Below are positions 33,736-42,504 of a stretch of DNA of 46,309 nucleotides, piece by piece. Position 1 is the stretch's first letter. Each line of letters starts with the position of its first letter. A program made the translations under genes and the position numbers. Below the pieces are notes generated by a model. The model worked only from the letters and a program-made list of their open reading frames with translations. It ran no database searches and was not told where the DNA came from. Origin of the DNA: Paramesorhizobium sp049065735 (lineage in GTDB: Bacteria > Pseudomonadota > Alphaproteobacteria > Rhizobiales > Rhizobiaceae); assembly GCF_049065735.1 (NCBI RefSeq), contig NZ_JBAKHD010000013.1:1-46309 (forward strand). Reading direction: 5' to 3'.

Positions 33736-34764
33736 TCACGCCACTTCCGCGTCGTTCCCCTCCATCACCGGCGTCAGCGCCCGCTCAAAAATATCGGCGC
33801 AATGCTCCCAGGTGAATTCCTTGAGCGCCGCATCGGGATCGACGCGGCCCATCTTCAAAGCCTCGAGGCAGGCTTCGCGTAAGTCCTCGGACAACACCCC
33901 TGCCCCCGTCGCGCCGATCACGTCCTTCGCGCCGGGCACCGGAAAGGCCGCCACGGGCAGACCGCTGGCGATGGCCTCCAGCAGCACCAGCCCGAACGTG
34001 TCGGTCCGGCTGGGAAACACGAACACATCCGACCCGGCATAATAGCGGGCAAGCTCCTTGCCTTCCTTCTTGCCCACATAGACGGCATCGGGAAAACGAG
34101 CCTTCATCTCTTCCAGCACCGGCCCGTCGCCGACGACCAGCTTCGTTCCCGGCAGATCGAGCGAGAGGAAGGCCGGGAGGTTCTTTTCCGGCGCAACACG
34201 CCCGACGCAAAGAAAGACCGGATGCGGCAGGCCGAGATCGACCCGCGCGCGCGGCTTGAACAAGGCACGGTCGACGCCCCTCGTCCAGACTTTAAGATGC
34301 GTAAAGCCGCGCGCGGCAAGCTCGTCCCGGATCGACGGCGTCGGCACCAGCGTGCAGGCGGCGGCGTTATGAAAGCGCCGCAGAAACCCGTAGGACCATG
34401 ACAGCGGCACCACCGGAAACCGCTCGGAAAGATATTCCGGAAAGCGGGTGTGGAAACTGGTGGTGAAGTGCCAGCCATTCTTGAGGCAGGCGCGCCGGGC
34501 CATGATGCCGAGCGGCCCTTCGGTCGCGATATGCACATAGGCCGGCTGGAGTTTGGCGAGCGCGGCGCGCACGGCGCCGGGATGAGTCAGCGCCAGCCGG
34601 ATTTCCGGATAAGTCGGGCACGGGATCGAGCGGTAATCGGATGGCGATAGGATCGTCACCGCATAGCCGCGCGCCGTCATCAGGTCGCGCATATGAGTCA
34701 GCGTCCTGACGACCCCGTTCACTTGCGGATGCCAGGCGTCGGTGACGATGATAAGGCGCTTCAT
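33736..34764 (-). CDS. Group 4 glycosyltransferase (alpha-mannosyltransferase-like)
   Basis: From the ATG at 34764 the 342-residue GT-B enzyme begins MKRLIIVTDAWHPQVNGVVRTL, with the acceptor loop VNGV. The C-terminal nucleotide-binding half has FLCVGRVAPEKNLPAFL and PSRTDTFGLVLLEAIASGLPV, the EX7E motif of retaining GT4 enzymes. Closest in feel are GDP-mannose or UDP-sugar transferases building glycolipids on diacylglycerol. Its start overlaps the stop of the phosphoesterase gene by one base (TGATG), so the pair is translationally coupled and likely works on one lipid pathway. Confidence 0.87.
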   Translation of the reverse strand: MKRLIIVTDAWHPQVNGVVRTLTHMRDLMTARGYAVTILSPSDYRSIPCPTYPEIRLALTHPGAVRAALAKLQPAYVHIATEGPLGIMARRACLKNGWHFTTSFHTRFPEYLSERFPVVPLSWSYGFLRRFHNAAACTLVPTPSIRDELAARGFTHLKVWTRGVDRALFKPRARVDLGLPHPVFLCVGRVAPEKNLPAFLSLDLPGTKLVVGDGPVLEEMKARFPDAVYVGKKEGKELARYYAGSDVFVFPSRTDTFGLVLLEAIASGLPVAAFPVPGAKDVIGATGAGVLSEDLREACLEALKMGRVDPDAALKEFTWEHCADIFERALTPVMEGNDAEVA

Positions 34765-35618
34765 CAAGCCACGTTTGCCGGCCTTGGCAGGGAGCGCGCC
34801 GCCGGACGGCGGTCTTGGAGATCGATGACCGGCGCGAATCCGGCCTTCTCGCCGATGAGATGCGTCCACGAGATCAGCTCCATCGTCCCGTCGAAATGTT
34901 CGGCCACTGCCGTGCAACTCTCCACCCAATCGCCGGTGTTGATATATTCGACGCCGCCAATGGTCTCGATCGTGGCGTGGTGAATATGGCCGCAGATGAC
35001 GCCGTCCACACCCGCGCGCCGCGCCTCCTCAGAGACAATGTCCTGAAACGCGCCGATGAAATTGACCGCCTTCTTGACGCGGAACTTCGCCCATTGCGAG
35101 AACGACCAGTAGCGAAGGCCCAGCAGGCGGCGCACCTTGTTCATGACTGTGTTGAAGGCAATGGCCGCGTCATAGGCCCAGTCGCCGAGATAGGCGATGA
35201 AGCGCGCATTACGCACCACCACATCGAACTGGTCGCCATGGATGACCAGGAATTTGCGCCCATCCGCGGTTTCGTGGATCGTGCGATCCATCACCTCGAT
35301 GCCACCGAAATGCGTGCCCTGAAAATCGCGCAGGAATTCGTCGTGATTGCCGGCGATATAGATGATGCTGGCGCCCTTGCGGCTCTTGCGCAGGAGCTTC
35401 TGCACCACGTCATTATGCTCCTGTGGCCAATGCCAATTGCGCCGCAGCCGCCATCCATCAACGATGTCGCCGACGAGATAGATGGTCTCCGCATCGTGAA
35501 AGCGCAGGAAATCGAGCAGGAAATCTGCTTTCGCGCCCTTCGATCCCAGATGCACGTCCGAGATGAACAACGTGCGGTATTTCTTCGCCTCGTCATCCGC
35601 CTGCTTGCCCATCTCCAA
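34764..35618 (-). CDS. LpxH-like calcineurin-fold metallophosphoesterase
   Basis: The 284-residue protein has all five metal motifs: FISDVHLGS (D-x-H), YLVGDIVDGW (GD-x-x-D), IAGNHDEF (GNHD), VIHGDQFD and CGHIHHA (GH-x-H). Sequence between them resembles UDP-2,3-diacylglucosamine diphosphatase of the LpxH branch, though the long insert after HGDQFD (NTVMNKVRRLLGLRYWSFSQ) is distinct. Rhizobia normally use LpxI for this lipid A step, so this paralogue probably hydrolyses another phosphate-bearing lipid. It is the first gene of a coupled pair with a glycosyltransferase. Confidence 0.85.
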   Translation of the reverse strand: MEMGKQADDEAKKYRTLFISDVHLGSKGAKADFLLDFLRFHDAETIYLVGDIVDGWRLRRNWHWPQEHNDVVQKLLRKSRKGASIIYIAGNHDEFLRDFQGTHFGGIEVMDRTIHETADGRKFLVIHGDQFDVVVRNARFIAYLGDWAYDAAIAFNTVMNKVRRLLGLRYWSFSQWAKFRVKKAVNFIGAFQDIVSEEARRAGVDGVICGHIHHATIETIGGVEYINTGDWVESCTAVAEHFDGTMELISWTHLIGEKAGFAPVIDLQDRRPAARSLPRPANVA

Positions 35619-35790
35619 CTCCGTCCGTCTTTTGATGGTTCAATATTTGGCATGACTAAAAGCCGATTCATGTCACAAGCGTATGACGGCGCCTTTCGGG
35701 TCCCTCGCCCGCCTTGATTTCCACCGCGATTGAAAGTACCGCAAACATATCGAGGAGGAGCTCGAAAACTTCCATACGCAGGAGCTATGC

Positions 35791-36405
35791 GTGACACTTT
35801 CAGGCTTCGTTGCTTTTTCCACCGCTCTTGCGATTGCCGCGATCATTCCGGGACCGCAAATTGTCGCCATCGTCGCCCAGTCGGTTCGCTTTGGCTATAA
35901 ACCGGCCGCCTGGCTGACAGCGGGCATGGTGATTGGCGACCTTCTTTATCTTGCGATGGCGCTGGCGGGGCTCGCCTATGTGGCGGAGGTTTTCACAGGG
36001 TTGCTCATCGTCATAAAATGGGCAGGTGTCGCCTATCTCTGTTTCCTCGCCGTGCAATTCTGGCGCGCCAAGCCGGAGGTCGAGGAAGCCGGGCCGGCCA
36101 TGGCGCAGCGCAGCGGAAGCAGCCTGCTCTCGGGGATTCTGATCACGGTCGGCAACCCCAAATCGGTTCTCTTCTACGTGTCGATCCTGCCCACCGTTAT
36201 CGACATCGCCACACTGCAATGGTCCGACGCCTTCGCACTCATAGCGCTGAGCGCCGTGATCCTGACGGTTACGCAATATCCTTTCGCGCTGGTCGGAGCC
36301 CGCGCCCGACGCAGCTTCCAATCTCCGAAAGCGCTGAAAATTATGAACCGCGGCGCAGCCCTGTGCATTGGCGGCGCGGCAGCGGCAATTGCAGCGCGGC
36401 AATAG
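35791..36405 (+). CDS. LysE family amino acid exporter-like protein
   Basis: The 204-residue membrane protein has about six helices. The family opening is ALAIAAIIPGPQIVAIVAQ, close to the P-GP of LysE/RhtB proteins, followed by GDLLYLAMALAGLAY and the conserved LLSGILITVGNPKSVLFYV. Exported substrates of the family are basic or other amino acids and homoserine lactone. The GTG at 35791 has GCAGGAG six bases upstream; an ATG at 35786 is out of frame. It ends six bases before the MFS gene on the opposite strand, without room for a separate terminator. Confidence 0.88.
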   Translation: MTLSGFVAFSTALAIAAIIPGPQIVAIVAQSVRFGYKPAAWLTAGMVIGDLLYLAMALAGLAYVAEVFTGLLIVIKWAGVAYLCFLAVQFWRAKPEVEEAGPAMAQRSGSSLLSGILITVGNPKSVLFYVSILPTVIDIATLQWSDAFALIALSAVILTVTQYPFALVGARARRSFQSPKALKIMNRGAALCIGGAAAAIAARQ

Positions 36406-36411
36406 GCGAGA

Positions 36412-37626
36412 TCAAGCTCCCTGGCTTCTCTTATCCAAGGCATAGGAAACGGCGAAAACGCCGAGTCCCAGCACTGAAAGGGCAGCGCCGACATAGCCGG
36501 TGGCCGCGTAGCCATATCCATGAGCGATCACCAGTCCACCCAGCCAGGCGCCAAGTGCGTTGGCAATGTTGAAGGCGGAATGCATGGAGGCGGCGGCGAG
36601 CGTCTGACCGTCCCGCGCCACATCCATGAGCCGGGTCTGGATGGCCGGGCCTGCCGCGAAGGTGCAGCCGACGAGGAAGACGGCGAGCGATAGCAGAATC
36701 GGGCTCGCCGCCGTCAGGCCGAACATGGCCATGACGGCGACGTTGAACAGCAGCATTCCAAAGATCGTTCCCATCAGCGAACGGTCGGCGAAGCGGGTGC
36801 CAACGAGATTGCCTGCATTCATGCCCAGACCAAACAACGCCATGATGACAGGCACCATCGCCACCGGCATCGCGGCGACTTCCGTTGCCGTCGCCGCGAT
36901 ATAGCTAAAGATAGAGAACATCCCGCCGAAACCGCTTGCCGCCACCGCCAAGGTCAACAGCACTTGCGGGTGGGTAAAGGCAGCGAGTTCCCGCAAGACT
37001 CCGGCGCGCCCTTGGCTGGTGTCGCGCGGCAGATAGAGGAACAGCAGGACGATAGTGACGATGCCAATCGCGCCCACCGAAAAGAACATGACGCGCCAGT
37101 CGAGAACCTGCCCGAAAAGCGCCATCGCCGGCGTGCCGATAAGGGTTGCGACGGTCAGGCCCAGCATCACATAGCCGACGGCCCTTGCCCGCCTGTCGAG
37201 CGGCACCAGCGAAGCGGCCACCAGCGCGGCGACACCGAAATAGGCGCCATGCGGCAAGCCGGTCACAAAGCGCAGAATGATGAAGGTGGAGAAAGACGGA
37301 GCGATGGCGCTGAAGAGGTTTCCGGCAGCAAACACCCCCATCAGGACCAGCAGCAATGTCCGGCGCGAGCGCCCCGCCCCGATCATGGCGATGATAGGCG
37401 CGCCGATCACCACGCCCAGCGCATAGGCGCTGATGGCATAGCCCGCTTCCGGCAGGGTCACGCCGAAGCTGCGCGCCACATCGGGCAGCAGCCCCATGAT
37501 CGCGAATTCCCCGGTTCCTATTCCAAAACCGCCGCAAGCAAGCGCCAGAATGACGAGCGTGAGTTGGAAGGCGTTAAGCTGCGATGAAGACGAAAGCTCG
37601 GGGTTCGCGGAGAGTGAACTGCGCAC
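36412..37626 (-). CDS. MFS transporter, DHA1/AraJ-like family
   Basis: The 404-residue protein has twelve predicted membrane helices. Helix 1 carries FGIGTGEFAIMGLLPDVA, the signature of the AraJ/YdhP/NepI group of drug-H+ antiporters, followed by the motif A-like loop GAGRSRRTLLLVLMG and helix 5 PHGAYFGVAALVAASLV. Such pumps export sugars, purine nucleosides or drugs; the substrate cannot be assigned. It diverges from the secreted aspartic-protease-like gene over a 205-base region rich in hairpins. Confidence 0.88.
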   Translation of the reverse strand: MRSSLSANPELSSSSQLNAFQLTLVILALACGGFGIGTGEFAIMGLLPDVARSFGVTLPEAGYAISAYALGVVIGAPIIAMIGAGRSRRTLLLVLMGVFAAGNLFSAIAPSFSTFIILRFVTGLPHGAYFGVAALVAASLVPLDRRARAVGYVMLGLTVATLIGTPAMALFGQVLDWRVMFFSVGAIGIVTIVLLFLYLPRDTSQGRAGVLRELAAFTHPQVLLTLAVAASGFGGMFSIFSYIAATATEVAAMPVAMVPVIMALFGLGMNAGNLVGTRFADRSLMGTIFGMLLFNVAVMAMFGLTAASPILLSLAVFLVGCTFAAGPAIQTRLMDVARDGQTLAAASMHSAFNIANALGAWLGGLVIAHGYGYAATGYVGAALSVLGLGVFAVSYALDKRSQGA

Positions 37627-37831
37627 GGGAAAATGCCTGATTCGAAGCGACGCAGGCCAGGTGGAACCGGACCTGCGCGGGTAAGGATGGAGCGGGGAAT
37701 CCCGCCTTTGGGACGGCTCCCTTTACACCTATTCGCTGCCTTGCGTAATGGGCTTCCCCCATTGGCCCGCCCTAAAAACGCCCCAGAAATAAAGCTTATT
37801 GCTTCGTCTTCCATGCTGGAGTGCCCCCAGG

Positions 37832-38722
37832 ATGAATGCTTCGGTTCGCTGGAAATTCGGGCGCAGACAATCGCGATCGGGCCGCCTGACGGCTATCATC
37901 GCAGCCGCCCTCATGCTCTTGCCTTTGCCGGCCCTTGCCGCCCGGCGCTTCGACGTTCCGATAACGGCGCATGTCCTGCCTGATGGCAATGTGCGGTTCA
38001 CCGTTCCTGTCCGCATCGGCGATGGCAGGCCGATGGCCGCAATGCTCGACACCGGCTCCTTCGGCTTGCGCGTGCTGTCGCGGGCGCTCGCGCCCCATCA
38101 ATATGAGCCGACCGGCATAGTTAGAAGATACGACTTCCAGAGCGGCGTCGTGCTGACCGGGCCGCTCGCATGGACAAAGGCGCAGATCGGCACGCCCGGC
38201 CCCCGCATACCGGCCACCATTCAAGTTGTCCGCTCTATAGAATGCAGCAATGCCAAACCGCGTTGCCCCGCCGCAAGGCTGAGCCCGGCAGAATATGGAT
38301 TGGGCGGGGACGGCATTCCGTATCAGGGCTTCGACGCGATTCTCGGCCTGTCGCTGCGCGGCGTACAGGCGCGGGTTGCGGCCCTCAATCCACTCGCTGA
38401 CCACGGCGACCGGCGCTGGATCATCATCCTGCCGAAGCCCGGACAGCGCGCTCCTGGACATCTGATCATCAACCCGGACGAACGCGACGTGGCCGGTTTT
38501 CATCGCGTGGCGCTGGACCACATCAGGGGCCCGGGCGGAAGGCCGCAACTGGCCGACGGGCGCATCCCCAACTGTCCCGAAGAACCGCTCGAACAGCAGA
38601 TGGATTGCCCGAAGATGAGGATCGACACCGGCGCCAGCCGTGGCGTCCAGCCATTCTACGATTACGAGATCCTCTTTAATGCTGCGCGGGGAGCTATCGC
38701 TGTCAAGCGACGCGAAGACTAG
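37832..38722 (+). CDS. Secreted pepsin/retropepsin-like aspartic protease family protein
   Basis: From the ATG at 37832 the 296-residue protein has a twin-basic N-terminus and a hydrophobic segment (LTAIIAAALMLLPLPALAA) with a signal-peptidase site near residue 38. Two D-T-G motifs occur: MLDTGSFGLRVL with Asp73 and MRIDTGASRGVQ with Asp265. They are spaced as in bilobal pepsin-like enzymes, with FDAILGLSLRG and SAEYGLGG-like hydrophobic strands between. Three or more Cys may form disulfides. Protease activity is inference; the second motif is less canonical. A TTG start 33 bases upstream is less likely. Confidence 0.65.
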   Translation: MNASVRWKFGRRQSRSGRLTAIIAAALMLLPLPALAARRFDVPITAHVLPDGNVRFTVPVRIGDGRPMAAMLDTGSFGLRVLSRALAPHQYEPTGIVRRYDFQSGVVLTGPLAWTKAQIGTPGPRIPATIQVVRSIECSNAKPRCPAARLSPAEYGLGGDGIPYQGFDAILGLSLRGVQARVAALNPLADHGDRRWIIILPKPGQRAPGHLIINPDERDVAGFHRVALDHIRGPGGRPQLADGRIPNCPEEPLEQQMDCPKMRIDTGASRGVQPFYDYEILFNAARGAIAVKRRED

Positions 38723-38859
38723 CCGTAACGAGTCGCTATCCTCCGATTTCCCCAGTTGAAACACCCTTCAGTACCACATATGCGGCAAAACGAACGCATG
38801 GGTTTATTTGCAAAGCGCGCTCTTTGGCCTATGAAGCCTGTAACAAGGAGTGCATTGCC

Positions 38860-39636
38860 ATGGAATTGGGACTCAAGGGCCGCAAGGCCATCGTCTGCGC
38901 GTCGAGCAGAGGGCTGGGTAAGGCCTGCGCCGCGGCGCTTGCGGAAGCCGGATGCGATCTTGTCATCAATGGCCGCGATGTGGCCGTGCTGGAAAGCACG
39001 GCTCAGGAACTGCGCCGCTTCGGCGTATCGGTGACGGCGGTGGTGGCCGATGTCGCGACGCCGGAGGGCCAGAAGGCCTTGCTCGCCGCCTGCCCCGAGC
39101 CCGATATCCTCGTCAACAACAATGGCGGACCGCCACACCGCGACTTCCGCGAGCTCGACCGCCAGGCGATCCTCGACGGCGTGACGCAGAACATGGTGAC
39201 CCCGCTCGAGCTCATCAAGGCAGTCATCGACGGCATGGTGGCGCGCCGGTTCGGCCGCATCGTCAACATCACCTCCACCTCGGTCTATAAGCCTATCCCC
39301 GGCCTCGATCTTTCCTCCGGCGCTCGCGCAGGCCTCACATCCTTCCTCGCCGGCGTTGCCCGTACGGTCGCCAAGGACAATGTGACGATCAACAACATCC
39401 TTCCCGGCGCCTTCGATACGGACCGCTTGCGCAGCGGCATCCGCTTCGGAGCCGAGAAGGCAGGCATTGCCCCGGATGAAGCAGCACAAAAACGCATGAG
39501 CGAAATTCCCGCTCGCCGCTTCGGACAACCTGAGGAATTCGGGCAGGCCTGCGCATTTCTCTGTTCCGCCCAGGCCGGCTATATAACCGGCCAAAATCTG
39601 ATCATCGACGGCGGCGCCTATCCCAGCGCCTTTTGA
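38860..39636 (+). CDS. Atypical short-chain dehydrogenase/reductase
   Basis: The 258-residue protein has the SDR Rossmann fold: cofactor motif ASSRGLGKA at residues 14-22, NNNGGPP, and the C-terminal FGQPEEFGQACAFLCS with YITGQNLIIDGG. The catalytic Ser region (NITSTSV, about 137-143) is present. The Tyr-x3-Lys pair is replaced by Ser152 and Arg156 (LDLSSGARAGL), a change shared with a known SDR side-branch. AAGGAG at 38845-38850 supports the ATG at 38860. The stop lies 15 bases before maeB, suggesting co-transcription. The substrate is unknown. Confidence 0.85.
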   Translation: MELGLKGRKAIVCASSRGLGKACAAALAEAGCDLVINGRDVAVLESTAQELRRFGVSVTAVVADVATPEGQKALLAACPEPDILVNNNGGPPHRDFRELDRQAILDGVTQNMVTPLELIKAVIDGMVARRFGRIVNITSTSVYKPIPGLDLSSGARAGLTSFLAGVARTVAKDNVTINNILPGAFDTDRLRSGIRFGAEKAGIAPDEAAQKRMSEIPARRFGQPEEFGQACAFLCSAQAGYITGQNLIIDGGAYPSAF

Positions 39637-39651
39637 CCGGAAGCGAATAAA

Positions 39652-41952
39652 ATGAGCAAACCCGTTAAACCCGCCTTTTCCGATTTCGATGAAGCTGCGC
39701 TGTTCTTCCACCGCTATCCCAAGCCCGGCAAGCTGGAAATCCAGCCGACCAAACCGCTCGGCAACCAGCGCGACCTCGCGCTTGCCTATTCACCCGGCGT
39801 CGCCGCGCCCTGCCTCGCCATCCATGCCGACCCTGCCACCGCTGCCGAATATACGGCGCGAAGCAATCTCGTCGCTGTTATTTCCAATGGCACCGCCGTG
39901 CTGGGCCTCGGCAATATCGGCCCCCTCGCCTCCAAGCCTGTCATGGAAGGCAAGGCGGTTCTGTTCAAGAAATTCGCCGATATCGACGTGTTCGATATTG
40001 AGATCGACGCAACCACCATCGACCGGATGGTCGAGGTGGTGGCCGCGCTGGAACCCACCTTCGGCGGCATCAATCTGGAGGACATCAAGGCCCCGGAATG
40101 CTTCGAGGTCGAGGAGCAGTTGCGCGCCCGCATGGCGATCCCCGTCTTCCATGACGATCAGCACGGAACAGCCATCATCGTCGCGGCTGCAATCCTGAAC
40201 GGGCTGGAGCTTGCCGGCAAGGATATCGCTTCGGCCAAGATCGTCGCGTCAGGCGCGGGCGCGGCGGCCCTCGCCTGCCTCAATCTGCTCGTCAAGCTCG
40301 GCGCGAAGCGCGAAAACATCTTCGTCTGCGACATCGAAGGCGTGGTCTATGAAGGCCGAACCACGCTGATGGACCGCTGGAAAGCCGTCTATGCGCAGAA
40401 GACCGATGCCCGCACCCTCGCCGATGTCATCGGCGGCGCTGACGTCTTCCTCGGCCTCTCCGCCGCCGGCGTGCTAAAGCCGGAACTGCTCAAGCAGATG
40501 GCCCCGCAGCCGCTGATCATGGCGCTCGCCAACCCCACGCCGGAGATCATGCCGGAGGAAGCGCGCCGCGCCCGCGCCGACGCGATGATCTGCACCGGTC
40601 GCTCCGACTACCCGAACCAGGTCAACAACGTCCTTTGCTTCCCCTATATCTTCCGCGGCGCGCTCGATGTCGGCGCCACCGCCATCAACGAAGAGATGAA
40701 GCTCGCCGCCGTCCGCGCGATTGCAGCGCTCGCTCGCGAGGAGCCATCCGATGTGGTGGCGCGCGCCTATTCCGGCGAGACGCCGATCTTCGGCCCTAAC
40801 CATTTGATCCCCTCGCCCTTCGACCCGCGCCTGATCCTGCGCATCGCCCCCGCAGTCGCCATCGCCGCGATGGAAACCGGCGTCGCCACGCGGCCCATCG
40901 AGGATATGGAAGCCTATTTCGACCGGCTGAACCGCTTCGTCTTCCGGTCGGGCCTCGTCATGAAGCCCGTCTTCACCGCCGCGCGTAGCGCGGAGAAGAA
41001 GCGCGTCATCTATGCGGACGGTGAGGATGAACGTGTGCTGCGCGCCGCACAGGTCGTCGTCGAGGAAGGCATCGCCATTCCCACCTTGATCGGCCGTCCG
41101 CAAGTGGTGGAAACCCGGCTCAAGCGCTACGGCCTCAAAATCCGCGCCGGAGTGGATTTCCAGCTGATCAACCCCGAGGACGATCCGCGCTACCGCGACT
41201 ATGTCGATCTTTTCCTGAAATTCACCGGCAGGCAGGGCGTGACGCCCGAGACGGCGCGCACCATCGTTCGCACCAATTCCACCGCCATCGCGGCGCTGGC
41301 CGTCATGCGCGACGAGGCGGATGCGATGATCTGCGGCCTCGAAGGCCGCTTCGAGCGCCATTTGCGCCTCGTGAAGCAGATCATCGGCAAGGCCCCTGGC
41401 TTACGCAACTTCTCTGCCCTGAGCCTTCTCATCTCCCAGCGCGGCACGCTCTTCCTGACCGACACCTATGTCAGCGTCGACCCTTGCGCGGAAGAAATCG
41501 CCGAGATGACGGTGCTCGCCGCCAATGAAATCCGCCGCTTCGGCATCGAACCCAAGGCCGCGCTGCTGTCGCATTCCAATTTCGGCTCCAAGGATTCCGA
41601 AAGCGCCGAGAAGATGCGCCGCGCCACGGCCATACTCGGCGAGCTTCATCCGGAGCTCGAAGTGGACGGCGAAATGCATGGCGACGCCGCGCTAAGCCAA
41701 GCCCTGCGCGAGCGCGCCTTCCCGGCTTCGCGGCTGACCGGCGAGGCCAATCTCCTGGTTTTCCCGAACCTCGACGCCGCTAACATCACACTGACAGTGG
41801 TGAAAAGCGTCACCGACGCCCTCCACGTCGGCCCGATCCTCTTAGGCGCCGCCCGCCCGGCGCACATCCTGACGCCGTCGGTCACCTCGCGCGGCATCGT
41901 CAACATGACCGCGCTGGCGGTGGTGGAGGCGTCGCAAAAGCTGGAAGGCTGA
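39652..41952 (+). CDS. maeB: NADP-dependent malic enzyme with phosphotransacetylase-like C-terminus
   Basis: The 766-residue protein decarboxylates malate to pyruvate, giving NADPH. Residues about 1-430 form the malic enzyme domain (LAYSPGVAAPCL, NGTAVLGLGNIGPLASKPV, FHDDQHGTAIIVAAAILNGL). Residues about 440-766 form the phosphotransacetylase-like domain that acts as an acetyl-CoA-responsive regulatory module rather than an active enzyme. This fusion is the standard MaeB/TME form in rhizobia. It follows the atypical SDR closely and ends at a strong hairpin. Confidence 0.95.
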   Translation: MSKPVKPAFSDFDEAALFFHRYPKPGKLEIQPTKPLGNQRDLALAYSPGVAAPCLAIHADPATAAEYTARSNLVAVISNGTAVLGLGNIGPLASKPVMEGKAVLFKKFADIDVFDIEIDATTIDRMVEVVAALEPTFGGINLEDIKAPECFEVEEQLRARMAIPVFHDDQHGTAIIVAAAILNGLELAGKDIASAKIVASGAGAAALACLNLLVKLGAKRENIFVCDIEGVVYEGRTTLMDRWKAVYAQKTDARTLADVIGGADVFLGLSAAGVLKPELLKQMAPQPLIMALANPTPEIMPEEARRARADAMICTGRSDYPNQVNNVLCFPYIFRGALDVGATAINEEMKLAAVRAIAALAREEPSDVVARAYSGETPIFGPNHLIPSPFDPRLILRIAPAVAIAAMETGVATRPIEDMEAYFDRLNRFVFRSGLVMKPVFTAARSAEKKRVIYADGEDERVLRAAQVVVEEGIAIPTLIGRPQVVETRLKRYGLKIRAGVDFQLINPEDDPRYRDYVDLFLKFTGRQGVTPETARTIVRTNSTAIAALAVMRDEADAMICGLEGRFERHLRLVKQIIGKAPGLRNFSALSLLISQRGTLFLTDTYVSVDPCAEEIAEMTVLAANEIRRFGIEPKAALLSHSNFGSKDSESAEKMRRATAILGELHPELEVDGEMHGDAALSQALRERAFPASRLTGEANLLVFPNLDAANITLTVVKSVTDALHVGPILLGAARPAHILTPSVTSRGIVNMTALAVVEASQKLEG

Positions 41953-41965
41953 ACCCGCTTTACAT

Positions 41966-41994
41966 CTACCTCACCGGCCAGCCCGGTGAGGTAG
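41966..41994 (+). terminator. Perfect 12-bp hairpin after maeB
   Basis: CTACCTCACCGG at 41966-41977 pairs exactly with CCGGTGAGGTAG at 41983-41994 around a 5-base loop, 13 bases after the maeB stop. It lacks a T-run, so it may end transcription less directly or protect the mRNA 3' end. Confidence 0.65.
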
Positions 41995-42073
41995 CGCGAT
42001 GAATTAGAGCGGTTCATATTCTGATGGAATCAATAGGATATCATTTGGCACCGTTGCTGTAGCGTAGCGGGAG

Positions 42074-42223
42074 AGGCATGGATTCCTGTGACAAGCACAG
42101 GAATGACGGGGTGGAGATTGTTCTGCATCACTGAAAGCCGTTCTTGCCAGACGGAAGGTTTGAAACGGACCGCCAACAGCCAAGCAGCCGTCATTCCTGT
42201 GCTTGTCACAGGAATCCATGCCT
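42074..42223. repeat. Pair of identical 36-bp arms in inverted orientation (REPIN-like)
   Basis: The arm at 42074-42109 is the exact reverse complement of the arm at 42188-42223, with 78 bases between. Each arm is itself palindromic around ATTCCTGTG...CACAGGAAT, so each can form its own hairpin. They occupy the gene-free 41953-42504 interval between maeB and the DUF2865 gene. The nested palindromes are typical of REP doublets (REPINs), which spread through a RAYT transposase coded elsewhere; no such gene is in the window. The rest of the gap holds AT-rich DNA at 42230-42360, with no gene seen. Confidence 0.85.
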
Positions 42224-42504
42224 CAACAGCTGTGCTGCCTCAACGAGGAAGAATACACGATCGCTTCCACCAAAAAAGTGAAATGCGCTAATACTCATTA
42301 CCTTGGAAATACTTAAAGTTAACCATATGTTAACCATTTATATTTACCTTTTATTCGGGAGCACGGATTCGGGGCGCGCAACCGGGGAAAACAACCATCA
42401 AGCCTCGCTATTTCGGAAGAGCGTATGGCCTTGGCTAGGGGCGGATCGCCTGAGCGGGCTTAAAGGCGGTGAAGCACAACTGCCGGGTTTACCGAAACAG
42501 GGTG

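Noticed and set aside
37627..37831. Cobalamin or similar riboswitch upstream of the MFS gene
   Set aside because: Fragments such as AGGTGTAAAGGGAG look suggestive, but the conserved core elements of the cobalamin, TPP and FMN classes are absent.
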